DNA of 64,000 nt from Gammaproteobacteria bacterium. Its GTDB lineage: Bacteria > Pseudomonadota > Gammaproteobacteria > Competibacterales > Competibacteraceae. Where the stretch lies: the NCBI GenBank assembly GCA_024235135.1, contig JACKMZ010000001.1, positions 591,501 to 655,500 on the forward strand. The letters are read 5' to 3'. The first letter of the stretch is position 1. Each line of letters begins with the position of its first letter. A program made the translations under genes and the position numbers. Below, in pieces: positions 34,739 to 42,353 of this stretch. The notes under the pieces were generated by a model. It was not told the origin of the DNA and searched no databases. It saw nothing but the letters and a program-made list of their open reading frames with translations.

Positions 34739-36733
34739 CTAGGCGCCGGCTTCGGCCGTCTGCTGCATCTGGCCGGGGGTGAGCATATCGGGAATGGCCT
34801 GCGCGCCGCGCGCGAACGCCTCGGCCTGACCCCGGTAGATTTCCATCCAAAATTCCCGAGCCGCCGCCTTTTTATCGGCTTCGAAGCGTTCCAGCCATTT
34901 ATCCAGGTCGGCGTCCTTCAACCCGTTGTTCCGCCAGTTTTCCAGAAAGCCCAGCAGCAAATCGGCCAGACGCTCGCTCTCCCAGGGTACGCCTTTGGCG
35001 GATTCACGCTCATGCACCGCTTTGGCCAAGGCGAATTGATGGGCTTTGTAGTCCACGTCCAGATCGTAATGCGCCATCAGGATTTCATCGGTCAGGGACT
35101 CGGCCCATTGCCGATGAAAGCGGCAAATACCGGTGTTGTCGTTGAACAGCTCGTAGGTCATCCGTTCCACGTTCTTGCGTCCCAGATCGTAGGGCGGGAC
35201 GTACTCGGAGCCATAGTAGACGTAATACTTGCCCATCATCGGCATGGGGCTGAACATGCCGGGCACCCAGTACTGGTTGGGCACCATGTGGCCTTCCTCC
35301 CCGTGAGCGATGAATACCGCGCGGTCCACCGTGTTCACGCCATAACGCCGATCCAGCTCATGCGCGGCCGGGCGGATGCCCCGGCGGAACGGTTCGCAAC
35401 GCGAATCGAACAGAATCGCGTTCACCAGGGCCATGGCATAGCGCGCGTTGCGCATGCTGTCCTCGACCAGATCGAAATGGCGGGTGTCGCTGGCGAAGGT
35501 GAAATTCATCTCGCTGGCCGGGGGAAAACCGAAATCCTCCGGCGGAATCAGGCCCGCGGCGATGATTTCCATGATCCAGGACAGGGTGCCGCCGCACTGA
35601 ATGGCGTCGAAGCCCATGGCGTCCACGTGATCGTTGAGGATTTCCGCCGCGCGTTGGTCGAACACGCCGGTTTGTGGGCCGAGCACGTGATACGGCTCGT
35701 AGTCCTTTTTGTAGATGCCGTTCATCTTCTTGCACACGACCGGGCAGGTTTCGCCGCAATCCTTCTGGCTTTTGGTGGCGATGCTCTCCTTGTTGAATTG
35801 CTCCAGGTAGTGATGAACGATGAACTGGTCGTGCTGCTGCAACCGCTCCTCGGCATTGGCGTAGATGCTGTTGTAGTTGAAGCTCATGATGCGGTCGTAC
35901 ACTTGATGCATGTTGACGCCGAACGTGCCGCCGGTCTCGAACTTGGGAAAGTATTTGTACTTCTGCGTGAAAGCGCGATCGACCTTGGCCACTTTGTCGC
36001 CGAAATGCTCGACGAAATAGGCGTTGATTTCGTCGGAATCGCGTAGGTCCGGATCTTCCCATTCCCCGCCGAACACGCAGGCGACCAGATTGTGGGTCTG
36101 AAACAGGCGACTGCCCAGTCCCCCGCGTCCGGCCCAGTCCACCACCGGACTGATTGCCCCACGTTGGTACGGACTGGAGCCGATCGCCCCTTCGCGGGTG
36201 TACTTGGAGGCCGGTCCCAACGCGAAAATGCGCAGATGGTTCCGATGGTATTCGGAGGAATATCGGTCGAACAGCGCCTGCTGCAAGGCATAGAATCCAT
36301 TCAGCAACCGTCCATCCGGCGCGTTGTAGCCGGCGCTCCAGAGAGTTTCCAAGTCCTCGACCGGTTCCAGGCGCATCGACACTTCCCCTTCCTTGTGGTT
36401 GAGCAACAGGACGCTCGGCGTCTCGCAGCGTCCGCGTAGGGCCACGTAATCCACGCCTACGCCATGGAAGGTCGAAGCCGCTCCGCCCATGCTGGAGACG
36501 TAGAAGCTCTCCCATTGCGGGCTCCAGGCACAAAACATCAAACGCCGCGAACCGGGAATGGAACTGCCCGCCAGCAGCCCCTGACCGAAGACAAAGCTGT
36601 CGGGATACAGATTGAAGCGATGCCATCCGTAATCGACGGGCCCCAGAATGTCGGTCCCCGAAATGGGGCGCAGATGCCAGTGGCCGTTGTTCAAATGGAC
36701 AGTCAGTTCGCGTTGCAATATAGGGTAGGTCAT
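34739..36733 (-). CDS. Aldehyde:ferredoxin oxidoreductase family enzyme (tungsto/molybdopterin)
   Basis: A 664-residue enzyme of the AOR family, which uses bis-pterin tungsten or molybdenum and one [4Fe-4S] cluster to oxidise aldehydes and reduce ferredoxin. Cluster ligands are C326, C330 and C334 (DCGETCPVVCKK) and C536 (GICRF). Pterin-binding AGRGGLG is at 201-207 and DAMGFDAIQCGG near 371-382. ATG at 36733 has GGAG upstream. The next genes across a divergent control region are two ferredoxins, the likely acceptors. Family members also reduce acids or ring systems (BamB-like), so the substrate is open. A sigma-54-like promoter precedes it. Confidence 0.86.
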   Translation of the reverse strand: MTYPILQRELTVHLNNGHWHLRPISGTDILGPVDYGWHRFNLYPDSFVFGQGLLAGSSIPGSRRLMFCAWSPQWESFYVSSMGGAASTFHGVGVDYVALRGRCETPSVLLLNHKEGEVSMRLEPVEDLETLWSAGYNAPDGRLLNGFYALQQALFDRYSSEYHRNHLRIFALGPASKYTREGAIGSSPYQRGAISPVVDWAGRGGLGSRLFQTHNLVACVFGGEWEDPDLRDSDEINAYFVEHFGDKVAKVDRAFTQKYKYFPKFETGGTFGVNMHQVYDRIMSFNYNSIYANAEERLQQHDQFIVHHYLEQFNKESIATKSQKDCGETCPVVCKKMNGIYKKDYEPYHVLGPQTGVFDQRAAEILNDHVDAMGFDAIQCGGTLSWIMEIIAAGLIPPEDFGFPPASEMNFTFASDTRHFDLVEDSMRNARYAMALVNAILFDSRCEPFRRGIRPAAHELDRRYGVNTVDRAVFIAHGEEGHMVPNQYWVPGMFSPMPMMGKYYVYYGSEYVPPYDLGRKNVERMTYELFNDNTGICRFHRQWAESLTDEILMAHYDLDVDYKAHQFALAKAVHERESAKGVPWESERLADLLLGFLENWRNNGLKDADLDKWLERFEADKKAAAREFWMEIYRGQAEAFARGAQAIPDMLTPGQMQQTAEAGA

Positions 36734-36804
36734 GATCGCTCCAGGTGATGGTCGATGATCGAGCTGGGTCCGAGGAGGTGTGCCAAACCTGATCAACGAG
36801 CTTT

Positions 36805-36820
36805 AGCAAACGATATGCCT
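36805..36820 (-). promoter_or_regulatory. Sigma-54-type promoter for the AOR gene (candidate)
   Basis: On the minus strand AGGCATATCGTTTGCT keeps the GG-N10-GC spacing of -24/-12 promoters, with a perfect TTGCT at -12. The start of transcription would fall near 36793, about 60 bases before the ATG at 36733. It lies about 100 bp from the TGT-N10-ACA element. Confidence 0.6.
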
Positions 36821-36914
36821 ACCGCCGAGCTTTTCATAAACAGAGGGTTATGGTGCGAGTCCGAGGCGGCCGCTCCAACCTTGTGCACGATTCCCCACGC
36901 TATTGATTGGAAAA

Positions 36915-36930
36915 TGTGCGGAACATAACA
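36915..36930. promoter_or_regulatory. NifA-type upstream activator sequence, TGT-N10-ACA
   Basis: TGTGCGGAACATAACA exactly fits the NifA binding consensus TGT-N10-ACA, which is palindromic and thus reads the same from either strand. Its centre is about 100 bp upstream of the predicted plus-strand transcript start and about 130 bp upstream of the minus-strand one, both in the normal range for a sigma-54 enhancer. The six fixed bases alone can occur by chance; the combination with two promoters is what gives weight. Confidence 0.6.
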
Positions 36931-36995
36931 AATAGGATGACTGGGCTCGTGGAAAATCCAATGAAAATAGCGTCTTTATATTTCGAATTACGGGA

Positions 36996-37011
36996 AGGCA
37001 CGGTTTTTGTA
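36996..37011 (+). promoter_or_regulatory. Sigma-54-type promoter for the ferredoxin genes (candidate)
   Basis: AGGCACGGTTTTTGTA compared with consensus TGGCACG-N4-TTGCA differs at two positions, keeping GG ten bases before the -12 dinucleotide (GT instead of GC). Predicted start near 37022 gives a leader of about 108 bases to the ATG at 37130. Confidence 0.55.
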
Positions 37012-37129
37012 CAGGCAAACCCCATTGCTGGAAACATCCAGATCGAACCCTTCGTAATTCGCTGATTCAGCACAACGCCCTCGGTGTTTACCCAGCACCC
37101 AGAGCCTTCAATCTAGGGGGACTCAATTT

Positions 37130-37417
37130 ATGCCGAAAGCACGGCTAACGTTTGAAGACATTAACGTAACCGTCACCGTGCCAGCCGGCACGCGGGTTAT
37201 CGAAATCTCCGATAAGGTCAATGCGGGCATCGTTTACGGTTGCCGGGAAGGGGATTGTGGAACCTGTCTGATGAAAGTGGTCAGCGGTTGGGATCATTTG
37301 ACCGAGCCTTCTGTCGTGGAAGACCGGGTGCTACGGGAGCATTTCGCGGGACGACACTTCAGGCTCGCCTGTCAAGCCCAGGTGCTTGGCGGCGAAATCG
37401 TCGTGAAACCGGCCTGA
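37130..37417 (+). CDS. [2Fe-2S] plant-type ferredoxin
   Basis: A 95-residue beta-grasp ferredoxin. Cluster cysteines lie in GCREGDCGTCLMKV (C-x4-C-x2-C) and the fourth in RLACQAQV near residue 82. The acidic face and small size fit a soluble one-electron carrier. The start has GGGGGA eight bases upstream. It precedes the FeSII-like gene by 50 bp and is divergent from the AOR gene, so it may take electrons from that enzyme. Similar ferredoxins occur in nif clusters of diazotrophs, but no exact name is claimed. Confidence 0.9.
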   Translation: MPKARLTFEDINVTVTVPAGTRVIEISDKVNAGIVYGCREGDCGTCLMKVVSGWDHLTEPSVVEDRVLREHFAGRHFRLACQAQVLGGEIVVKPA

Positions 37418-37467
37418 TGACTCACGGGCCTCAGTTCGTCTTGCCATCTTAATTTGGGAGAATCCTC

Positions 37468-37815
37468 ATGCCGATGATTACGTTTTCGAATCCTCAGTAT
37501 AAAGACAAGACCGTCTACGCCGTGGCGGGCAGCCATACCGAGACGCTTTTGAAACTGGCCAAGGTCAACTCGATTCCCATTGCCTTCGATTGTCAAGATG
37601 GCGAATGCGGCACTTGCCTGGTGAAAGTGACCAGCCTGAGCAAAAAAGAGCGTATGAGCGGTCCGCCCACGGAGAAAGAGCGGAATCTGCTCAAACAACT
37701 CGGCAAACTGACCGACGACGAGATCAAACAGATTCTGGTGGACGATTTCCCCCCGCCCTGGCGTTTGGCCTGTCAGATGATCGTGCGGGACGAAGACCTT
37801 CTGGTGGAGTACTGA
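37468..37815 (+). CDS. FeSII-like (Shethna protein II) [2Fe-2S] protein
   Basis: A 115-residue ferredoxin with FDCQDGECGTCLVKVTSL and the fourth cysteine in PPPWRLACQMIV. Unlike common ferredoxins it has an inserted loop with TEKERNLLKQLGKLTDDEI and ends in RDEDLLVEY. These features match from memory the Azotobacter vinelandii Shethna protein II (FeSII), which binds oxidised nitrogenase and shields it from oxygen. Length is also close (about 122 in Azotobacter). It lies behind a NifA/sigma-54-like control region, which agrees with this role. nif structural genes are outside the window. Confidence 0.82.
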   Translation: MPMITFSNPQYKDKTVYAVAGSHTETLLKLAKVNSIPIAFDCQDGECGTCLVKVTSLSKKERMSGPPTEKERNLLKQLGKLTDDEIKQILVDDFPPPWRLACQMIVRDEDLLVEY

Positions 37816-37877
37816 ACCCGTCGGCACGCGCGATCCTGTTTACGCGGGATGGCCTGTCGTTAAACGACCGGCTCGAT

Positions 37878-37910
37878 AAGAGCTGTCTACCCTCGCGGTG
37901 GGCAGCTCTT
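37878..37910. terminator. Hairpin terminator after the ferredoxin genes
   Basis: AAGAGCTG pairs with CAGCTCTT, extended by TCTACC/GGTGGG (two G-T pairs), giving a 14-bp stem with a five-base loop, 63 bp after the FeSII-like stop. The following sequence GTCATTCTCC is only weakly T-rich. It can also end the convergent ClC transcript. Confidence 0.6.
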
Positions 37911-38049
37911 GTCATTCTCCCTCCGTTCTAGGCGGCCTGCCTGTCGTTCCAAACAAGATCCGTCACGAACCGGGCCAGCGTCAGTCGCGACAGGCTCGTT
38001 TTTGCCTGACGCGATGGCTTGCTCCGTATCGTTGGTTTTTTTGTGGCGC

Positions 38050-39354
38050 TCAGCGTTCCGACAGCGCCGCGCGCTTCTTCAGTGAGGCGTAGATGGGCGG
38101 ATCGCGAAGAGCCTCGGTCACGAACATGGCGCCGAAGCAACTAGAGAGCAACGGGACGAGCAAGCCGGAACTCGCGGTCATTTCGGTCACGAGAATGATG
38201 CCGGTAAGTGGCGCGCGTACGACCCCGGCGAAGAATGCCCCCATGCCGACCAACGCGAAGGCTTCGGGTTGAAGCCCTAGGCCAGGGAATAGATGCTCGG
38301 TGATTATTCCGAAAGCCAGACCGGAAACGGCGCCCAGCACCAGCATCGGCGCGAAAAGCCCGCCCGGAGTGGCTGCCGCGTAGGAGACCGTACCCAGGGC
38401 CAAGCGGAACAGGAAAATGGCCGGCAGCAGCCCCAGCGGCAGATCGCCGTCCAATGCGTGTTGAGTGATGTCGTCGCCGCCGCCGACCAGATCCGGCGCG
38501 AACCAGGCTAGCAGGCCGATCACGCCGCCGATTACCGCGGCCCGAAGTTCGATGGGTCCGCCGATACGCTCGGCGAGGTTCAGGGTCGCCAGCAGGCTTC
38601 GGTTGTAGATGACCGCAAGCAAGCCGGATAGCATTCCGAAGGTCAGAAACAAGGGCTGGGCGGCGACGCCTCCCGCCGAAAATTCGGCGACTGTGAAGAC
38701 CGGTGCGTTTCCCAGCAATGTGCGGGAGACGAAGATCGCCCCGACTGAAGCGCCGAGCGCCACCATGGCGATTCGCGGCTCGAACTTGCCGACCAGTTCC
38801 TCCAGGACGAAGATTGCGCCAGCCCCCGGCGAATTGAACGCTGTCGCGAGTCCGGCTCCAGCGCCGGCGGTGACCAGCGCGCGGCGGTCCCGCCAGTTCC
38901 GCCGGAAGAGGCGGCCGATCAGGGTGCCGGTGCTCGCGCCCATTTGGACACTCGGCCCTTCCCGGCCGAGGGCGAGCCCGGCGCCGATGGCCAGTGTGCC
39001 GCCCACGAACTTGATCGGAATCAGCGGCGGCGGTGCAGGTCGCAGGTCACCCGCGAGTACGGCCTCGACGTGCGGTATACCGCTGCCCGTCGCGGCCGGC
39101 GCGATGCGGTAGACCAGTCCCGCCGCAATCGCGGTGGCAACGGCCCCACCGACGACTAGCAAGGCCAAACCGGCAGGTCCTGGGATTTCCACGATGACCA
39201 GTCTGTGCAGTGTGTGTACCCAGTCCAGTGCGAAACGGAAGGCGGAGCAGACGCCACCGGCCGCGATGCCCACGACAATGGCGAGGATGGTAAGCACGAT
39301 CAGATCACTAACCGCGTCGCTGGACTCTTGCGTGAGTGTCTTGGTCAAGGGCAT
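38050..39354 (-). CDS. clcA: ClC-family chloride/proton antiporter
   Basis: A 434-residue membrane protein. Selectivity segments GSGIP (90-94) and GREGP (130-134) are intact, with gating glutamate E132. The inner proton glutamate pair is present in FVLEELVGKFEP (E185/E186), which marks an exchanger rather than a channel. GGLFAPMLVLGA and the tyrosine region follow. No CBS domains. It should exchange two chloride for one proton in acid stress. No sigma-factor signal was noted upstream. Confidence 0.93.
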   Translation of the reverse strand: MPLTKTLTQESSDAVSDLIVLTILAIVVGIAAGGVCSAFRFALDWVHTLHRLVIVEIPGPAGLALLVVGGAVATAIAAGLVYRIAPAATGSGIPHVEAVLAGDLRPAPPPLIPIKFVGGTLAIGAGLALGREGPSVQMGASTGTLIGRLFRRNWRDRRALVTAGAGAGLATAFNSPGAGAIFVLEELVGKFEPRIAMVALGASVGAIFVSRTLLGNAPVFTVAEFSAGGVAAQPLFLTFGMLSGLLAVIYNRSLLATLNLAERIGGPIELRAAVIGGVIGLLAWFAPDLVGGGDDITQHALDGDLPLGLLPAIFLFRLALGTVSYAAATPGGLFAPMLVLGAVSGLAFGIITEHLFPGLGLQPEAFALVGMGAFFAGVVRAPLTGIILVTEMTASSGLLVPLLSSCFGAMFVTEALRDPPIYASLKKRAALSER

Positions 39355-39814
39355 GGCCTCGTGGTTAAGCCGTACGGACGTTGGTTGGGGAATCCGTGGG
39401 ACAACAGTGTCCGACGGCCGAATGTCGGCCCTGATAGGCGTAATACATCTTGATGTGGTCGTTCACGTCGCCATGGCCGATGGCGCGTGGCGTCCTCTTT
39501 CGGGTCGGGCGCATGCGCTCGCGTTTAAGGCAGCCAAAGGACCGTTCCAGTGGCGAAGGAATTATTCCGGCAGTCGGCCTTGCGGTTCCGGACAGTGACT
39601 TATCGTTGCAGATTTTACCAGCGTCTAAATGCGGGGGACAACGCAATGGGCTTGGCCGGTAGGGGAGCGATGGTTGGAGTTAATGACGGGAAACGAGCAC
39701 ACAGACGAGCAAAGAGCCTCTGTGCTTTCTACGAAGGAATACGAAGTCTCACAAGTCACTTGAATCGATTGGGCAACCTGTTGAGGAAGCGATCAAACAA
39801 CGGCTGATGAGGGG
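39355..39814. other. 460-bp region without a supported gene
   Basis: Short open frames here (for example 39365-39646 minus and 39550-39807 plus) show no recognised family and no good ribosome-binding site. A six-base inverted repeat, GGCCGA/TCGGCC, lies near 39414-39428. This lower-density stretch could hold remnants of lost genes; nothing further can be supported. Confidence 0.4.
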
Positions 39815-40093
39815 TTATTCTCCGCCTTGCGTTTGGGGTTGGGGCATCACACCGGATGGTGACAGATCGGTGAAGAATTGTGGGTCGTAATCAATCTTGG
39901 CCATGAAGTCCCCTTCAGGGCTGTCTTCCGCCATGGCCTCCATCAACAACCTTTCATGGAATTCCATGAAACAGCGTAATGTGCTCGCTAACAGTACGTT
40001 CAAGTCGATTGCCCAGCCATCTGCGACTCTGGCGTTGGCCTGGTTTACAAGCGCCGATGAGAGTTCTGCGTGAATCAGGGTCTTTTCCATCAT
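39815..40093 (-). CDS. Small hypothetical protein
   Basis: A 92-residue soluble protein, start MMEKTLIHAELSSALVNQAN, with a predicted helical middle (WAIDLNVLLASTLRCFMEFH) and an acidic C-terminal part ending PQPQTQGGE. No family is recognised. The size and pattern could fit a ribbon-helix-helix antitoxin, but no toxin gene is adjacent and this is not claimed. Codon composition is reasonable and no overlapping gene competes, so it is listed as probably real. Confidence 0.45.
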   Translation of the reverse strand: MMEKTLIHAELSSALVNQANARVADGWAIDLNVLLASTLRCFMEFHERLLMEAMAEDSPEGDFMAKIDYDPQFFTDLSPSGVMPQPQTQGGE

Positions 40094-40362
40094 GTATCAA
40101 TGGCCCGTTTCTCAACTCACTAATTTGACAACGGCCGATTCGATTTGTCAGTGCCGTTTTGGGCAAACCCCATGAAATTTATGGGACTTATGCGGAACGT
40201 ATGTCTCCGACCCAACAGAACCGCAATATATTGTGATTCCGCGATTCCGGCCCGACGCTGGTCTTGAAAGACAGGAAGGTCTTTGAAAAACTTTGCCATC
40301 GAGCGCAATGCGGCGCGGTTGGCCCCCCGGCCTCCGGTTCACCTCGGGCGCATAATCAATCT

Positions 40363-42054
40363 ATGAAAATCCCCCTATTCGGTGGTCTACGTCCGCAGGG
40401 CGTAAGTGGAGCCTTTCGCGATATCCTCGCCGGCGTGACGTTGGCGTCTATGAACATTCCGCAGGTTCTTGGCTATGCGCGGATTGCCGGGACTCCTGTC
40501 GTCACCGGACTTTACACCGTATTCCTGCCGCTGATCGCCTTCGCTATCTTCGGTTCCTCACGGCATCTCGTGGTGGCGGCGGACTCCGCCACGGCGTCCA
40601 TCTTCGCCAGCGGTTTGGCGGGTATGGCCAAACACGGAAGCGCCCATTACCTGGAGTTGGTCGAGGTGGTGGCCTTGCTCACGGCCGGGCTGTTGTTGCT
40701 GGCGCGCATCTTCAAACTCGGGTTCCTGTCGGATTTCCTGTCCCGGACCGTACTGGTGGGATTCCTGACCGGGGTGGGCTTTCAGGTTGCTATTGCCATG
40801 CTGGGGGGTATGTTCGGCATCGCGGTGGATTCGCCCCATACCGTCACGCAGTTGTGGCAGGTGGCGACGCACTTGTCAGAAGCGCATTGGCCAACGCTGG
40901 CCATCGCCGTGTCGGTGATCGCCCTCATCATCACAGCGCAAAACCTAGCGCCGCGTTTCCCCATGTCCTTGCTGGTGGTGGTGGGCGCCATCTGGGCGAG
41001 TTATGTCTACGGTTTTCAAGCACGCGGAATTGCGACGCTAGGCCAAGTTCCGGGCGGATTACCGAGCTTGACATTGCCAACGGTGGATTGGCATGAGTTT
41101 CTGGCGTTGATTCCCATCGCGGCGTCATGTTTCGTCATCATCATCGCGCAAAGCGCGGTGACGGCGGGTGGTTTCGCGCTACGGCGCCATGAACGGGTCG
41201 ATGAGAATGCCGATATTCTGGGACTCTCGGCGGCTAATGCCGCCGCCGCCCTGAGCGGCGCCTTCGTGGTCAACGGTAGCCCGACGCAAACCGCGATGGC
41301 GGAGCGGGCGGGGGCAAGGAGTCAGTTGGCCCAACTCACCTTTGCCGGGGTCGTGGTGTTGGCGCTGTTGTTTCTGACCGGTCCCCTGCAATATCTGCCG
41401 CGCTGTGTCCTGGCTGGAATCGTTTTCACCATTGCTGTGGGCCTGGTGGACATCTCGGGCCTGCGCGCCATCGGTCGGGAAAGTCCGGGGGAGTTGCGCC
41501 TGGCGCTCATCACTGCCGCCACCGTACCCCTGGTCGGCGTGGGGCAGGGTATTTTGCTCGCCGTGATCCTGTCGTTGCTGCGGCATGTCCGACACAGCTA
41601 CCATCCGCATACCGCCGTCATGGTTCCCGACAAAGCCGACCACTTTGTGCCGGTGCACGCGCGGGCCGGCGTGCAGACCGAGCCGGGAATCATCGTTTAT
41701 CACTTCGGCGCGGATTTGTTCTATGCCAACGAGCGGCGTTTCAACGAGGAAGTCCGCATGCTGGTGGCCATGGCGGCAAAGCCGGTGCGCTTGTTCGTGG
41801 TGGACGCGGCGGCTATTACCGACATCGATTATTCGGCGGCTCGCTCGTTTCGTGATCTCTGCAAGGAACTGCAGGGTCGGGGCGTGACGATAGCTTTTGG
41901 GCGGGTGAGTCCCAACGTCCTGGCCGACATGGAACGCCACGGTATCCTGGCCGTGGTTGGTGTCGAACAGGTTTTCCCGACTCTCCATGAGGCCGTTGCG
42001 CAGGCACGGGGTGTTACCGCGAACGTTGTGGATAACCACCTGAAACCGGGGTAA
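40363..42054 (+). CDS. SulP-family anion transporter with STAS domain
   Basis: A 563-residue transporter. The N-terminal region GVTLASMNIPQVLGYARIAG is the SulP signature (usually LPQ.MAYA), followed by about ten helices and VVNGSPTQTAMAERAGARSQ. The C-terminal STAS domain has IIVYHFGADLFYANERRFNE and VVDAAAITDIDYSAARSF. It probably carries sulfate or bicarbonate/dicarboxylate. The ATG at 40363 starts the conserved part; the frame is open 33 codons upstream but the ribosome-binding site is weak at both. Confidence 0.9.
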   Translation: MKIPLFGGLRPQGVSGAFRDILAGVTLASMNIPQVLGYARIAGTPVVTGLYTVFLPLIAFAIFGSSRHLVVAADSATASIFASGLAGMAKHGSAHYLELVEVVALLTAGLLLLARIFKLGFLSDFLSRTVLVGFLTGVGFQVAIAMLGGMFGIAVDSPHTVTQLWQVATHLSEAHWPTLAIAVSVIALIITAQNLAPRFPMSLLVVVGAIWASYVYGFQARGIATLGQVPGGLPSLTLPTVDWHEFLALIPIAASCFVIIIAQSAVTAGGFALRRHERVDENADILGLSAANAAAALSGAFVVNGSPTQTAMAERAGARSQLAQLTFAGVVVLALLFLTGPLQYLPRCVLAGIVFTIAVGLVDISGLRAIGRESPGELRLALITAATVPLVGVGQGILLAVILSLLRHVRHSYHPHTAVMVPDKADHFVPVHARAGVQTEPGIIVYHFGADLFYANERRFNEEVRMLVAMAAKPVRLFVVDAAAITDIDYSAARSFRDLCKELQGRGVTIAFGRVSPNVLADMERHGILAVVGVEQVFPTLHEAVAQARGVTANVVDNHLKPG

Positions 42055-42210
42055 TGGCGTAACGATTTTCGCGGATGAAGCCATGGAATGACGAATTCTG
42101 CCGAAAGCCTGAGAAACCGCTTAACCGTTTGCTCCATGCCCGGTGATCGTGGCGGCGAAGCGGATCTCAAATTCCCATGGGTTGTGGAAGTTTTGAATCT
42201 TGAAGGGGAG

Positions 42211-42325
42211 AAGGGGTCAGGTCTCGTATAATAACAACATGCCTTGTTACACTACCGGCTATCGCCAATTGCGTTCTGATCGGCTAAAAAACAAGCCAGT
42301 GCAATAATGCGAGGCCTGACCCCTT
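42211..42325. mobile_element. Small element with terminal inverted repeats (MITE or REP-like)
   Basis: Left end AAGGGGTCAGGTCTCGTATAAT and right end, read on the other strand, AAGGGGTCAGGCCTCGCATTAT match at 19 of 22 positions, 115 bp apart. The GGGGTCAGG(T/C)CTCG ends are like those seen beside IS200/REP-associated (Y1) transposases. The inside has only a 22-codon open frame (42239-42307), so it is non-autonomous. It sits between the SulP gene and the AT-rich acyltransferase. Confidence 0.65.
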
Positions 42326-42353
42326 TTATGTTTTTCGCACGGAGAAAACCAAC

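Noticed and set aside
39365..39646. 93-codon minus-strand frame next to the ClC gene
   Set aside because: No family, no convincing start and no conserved pattern.
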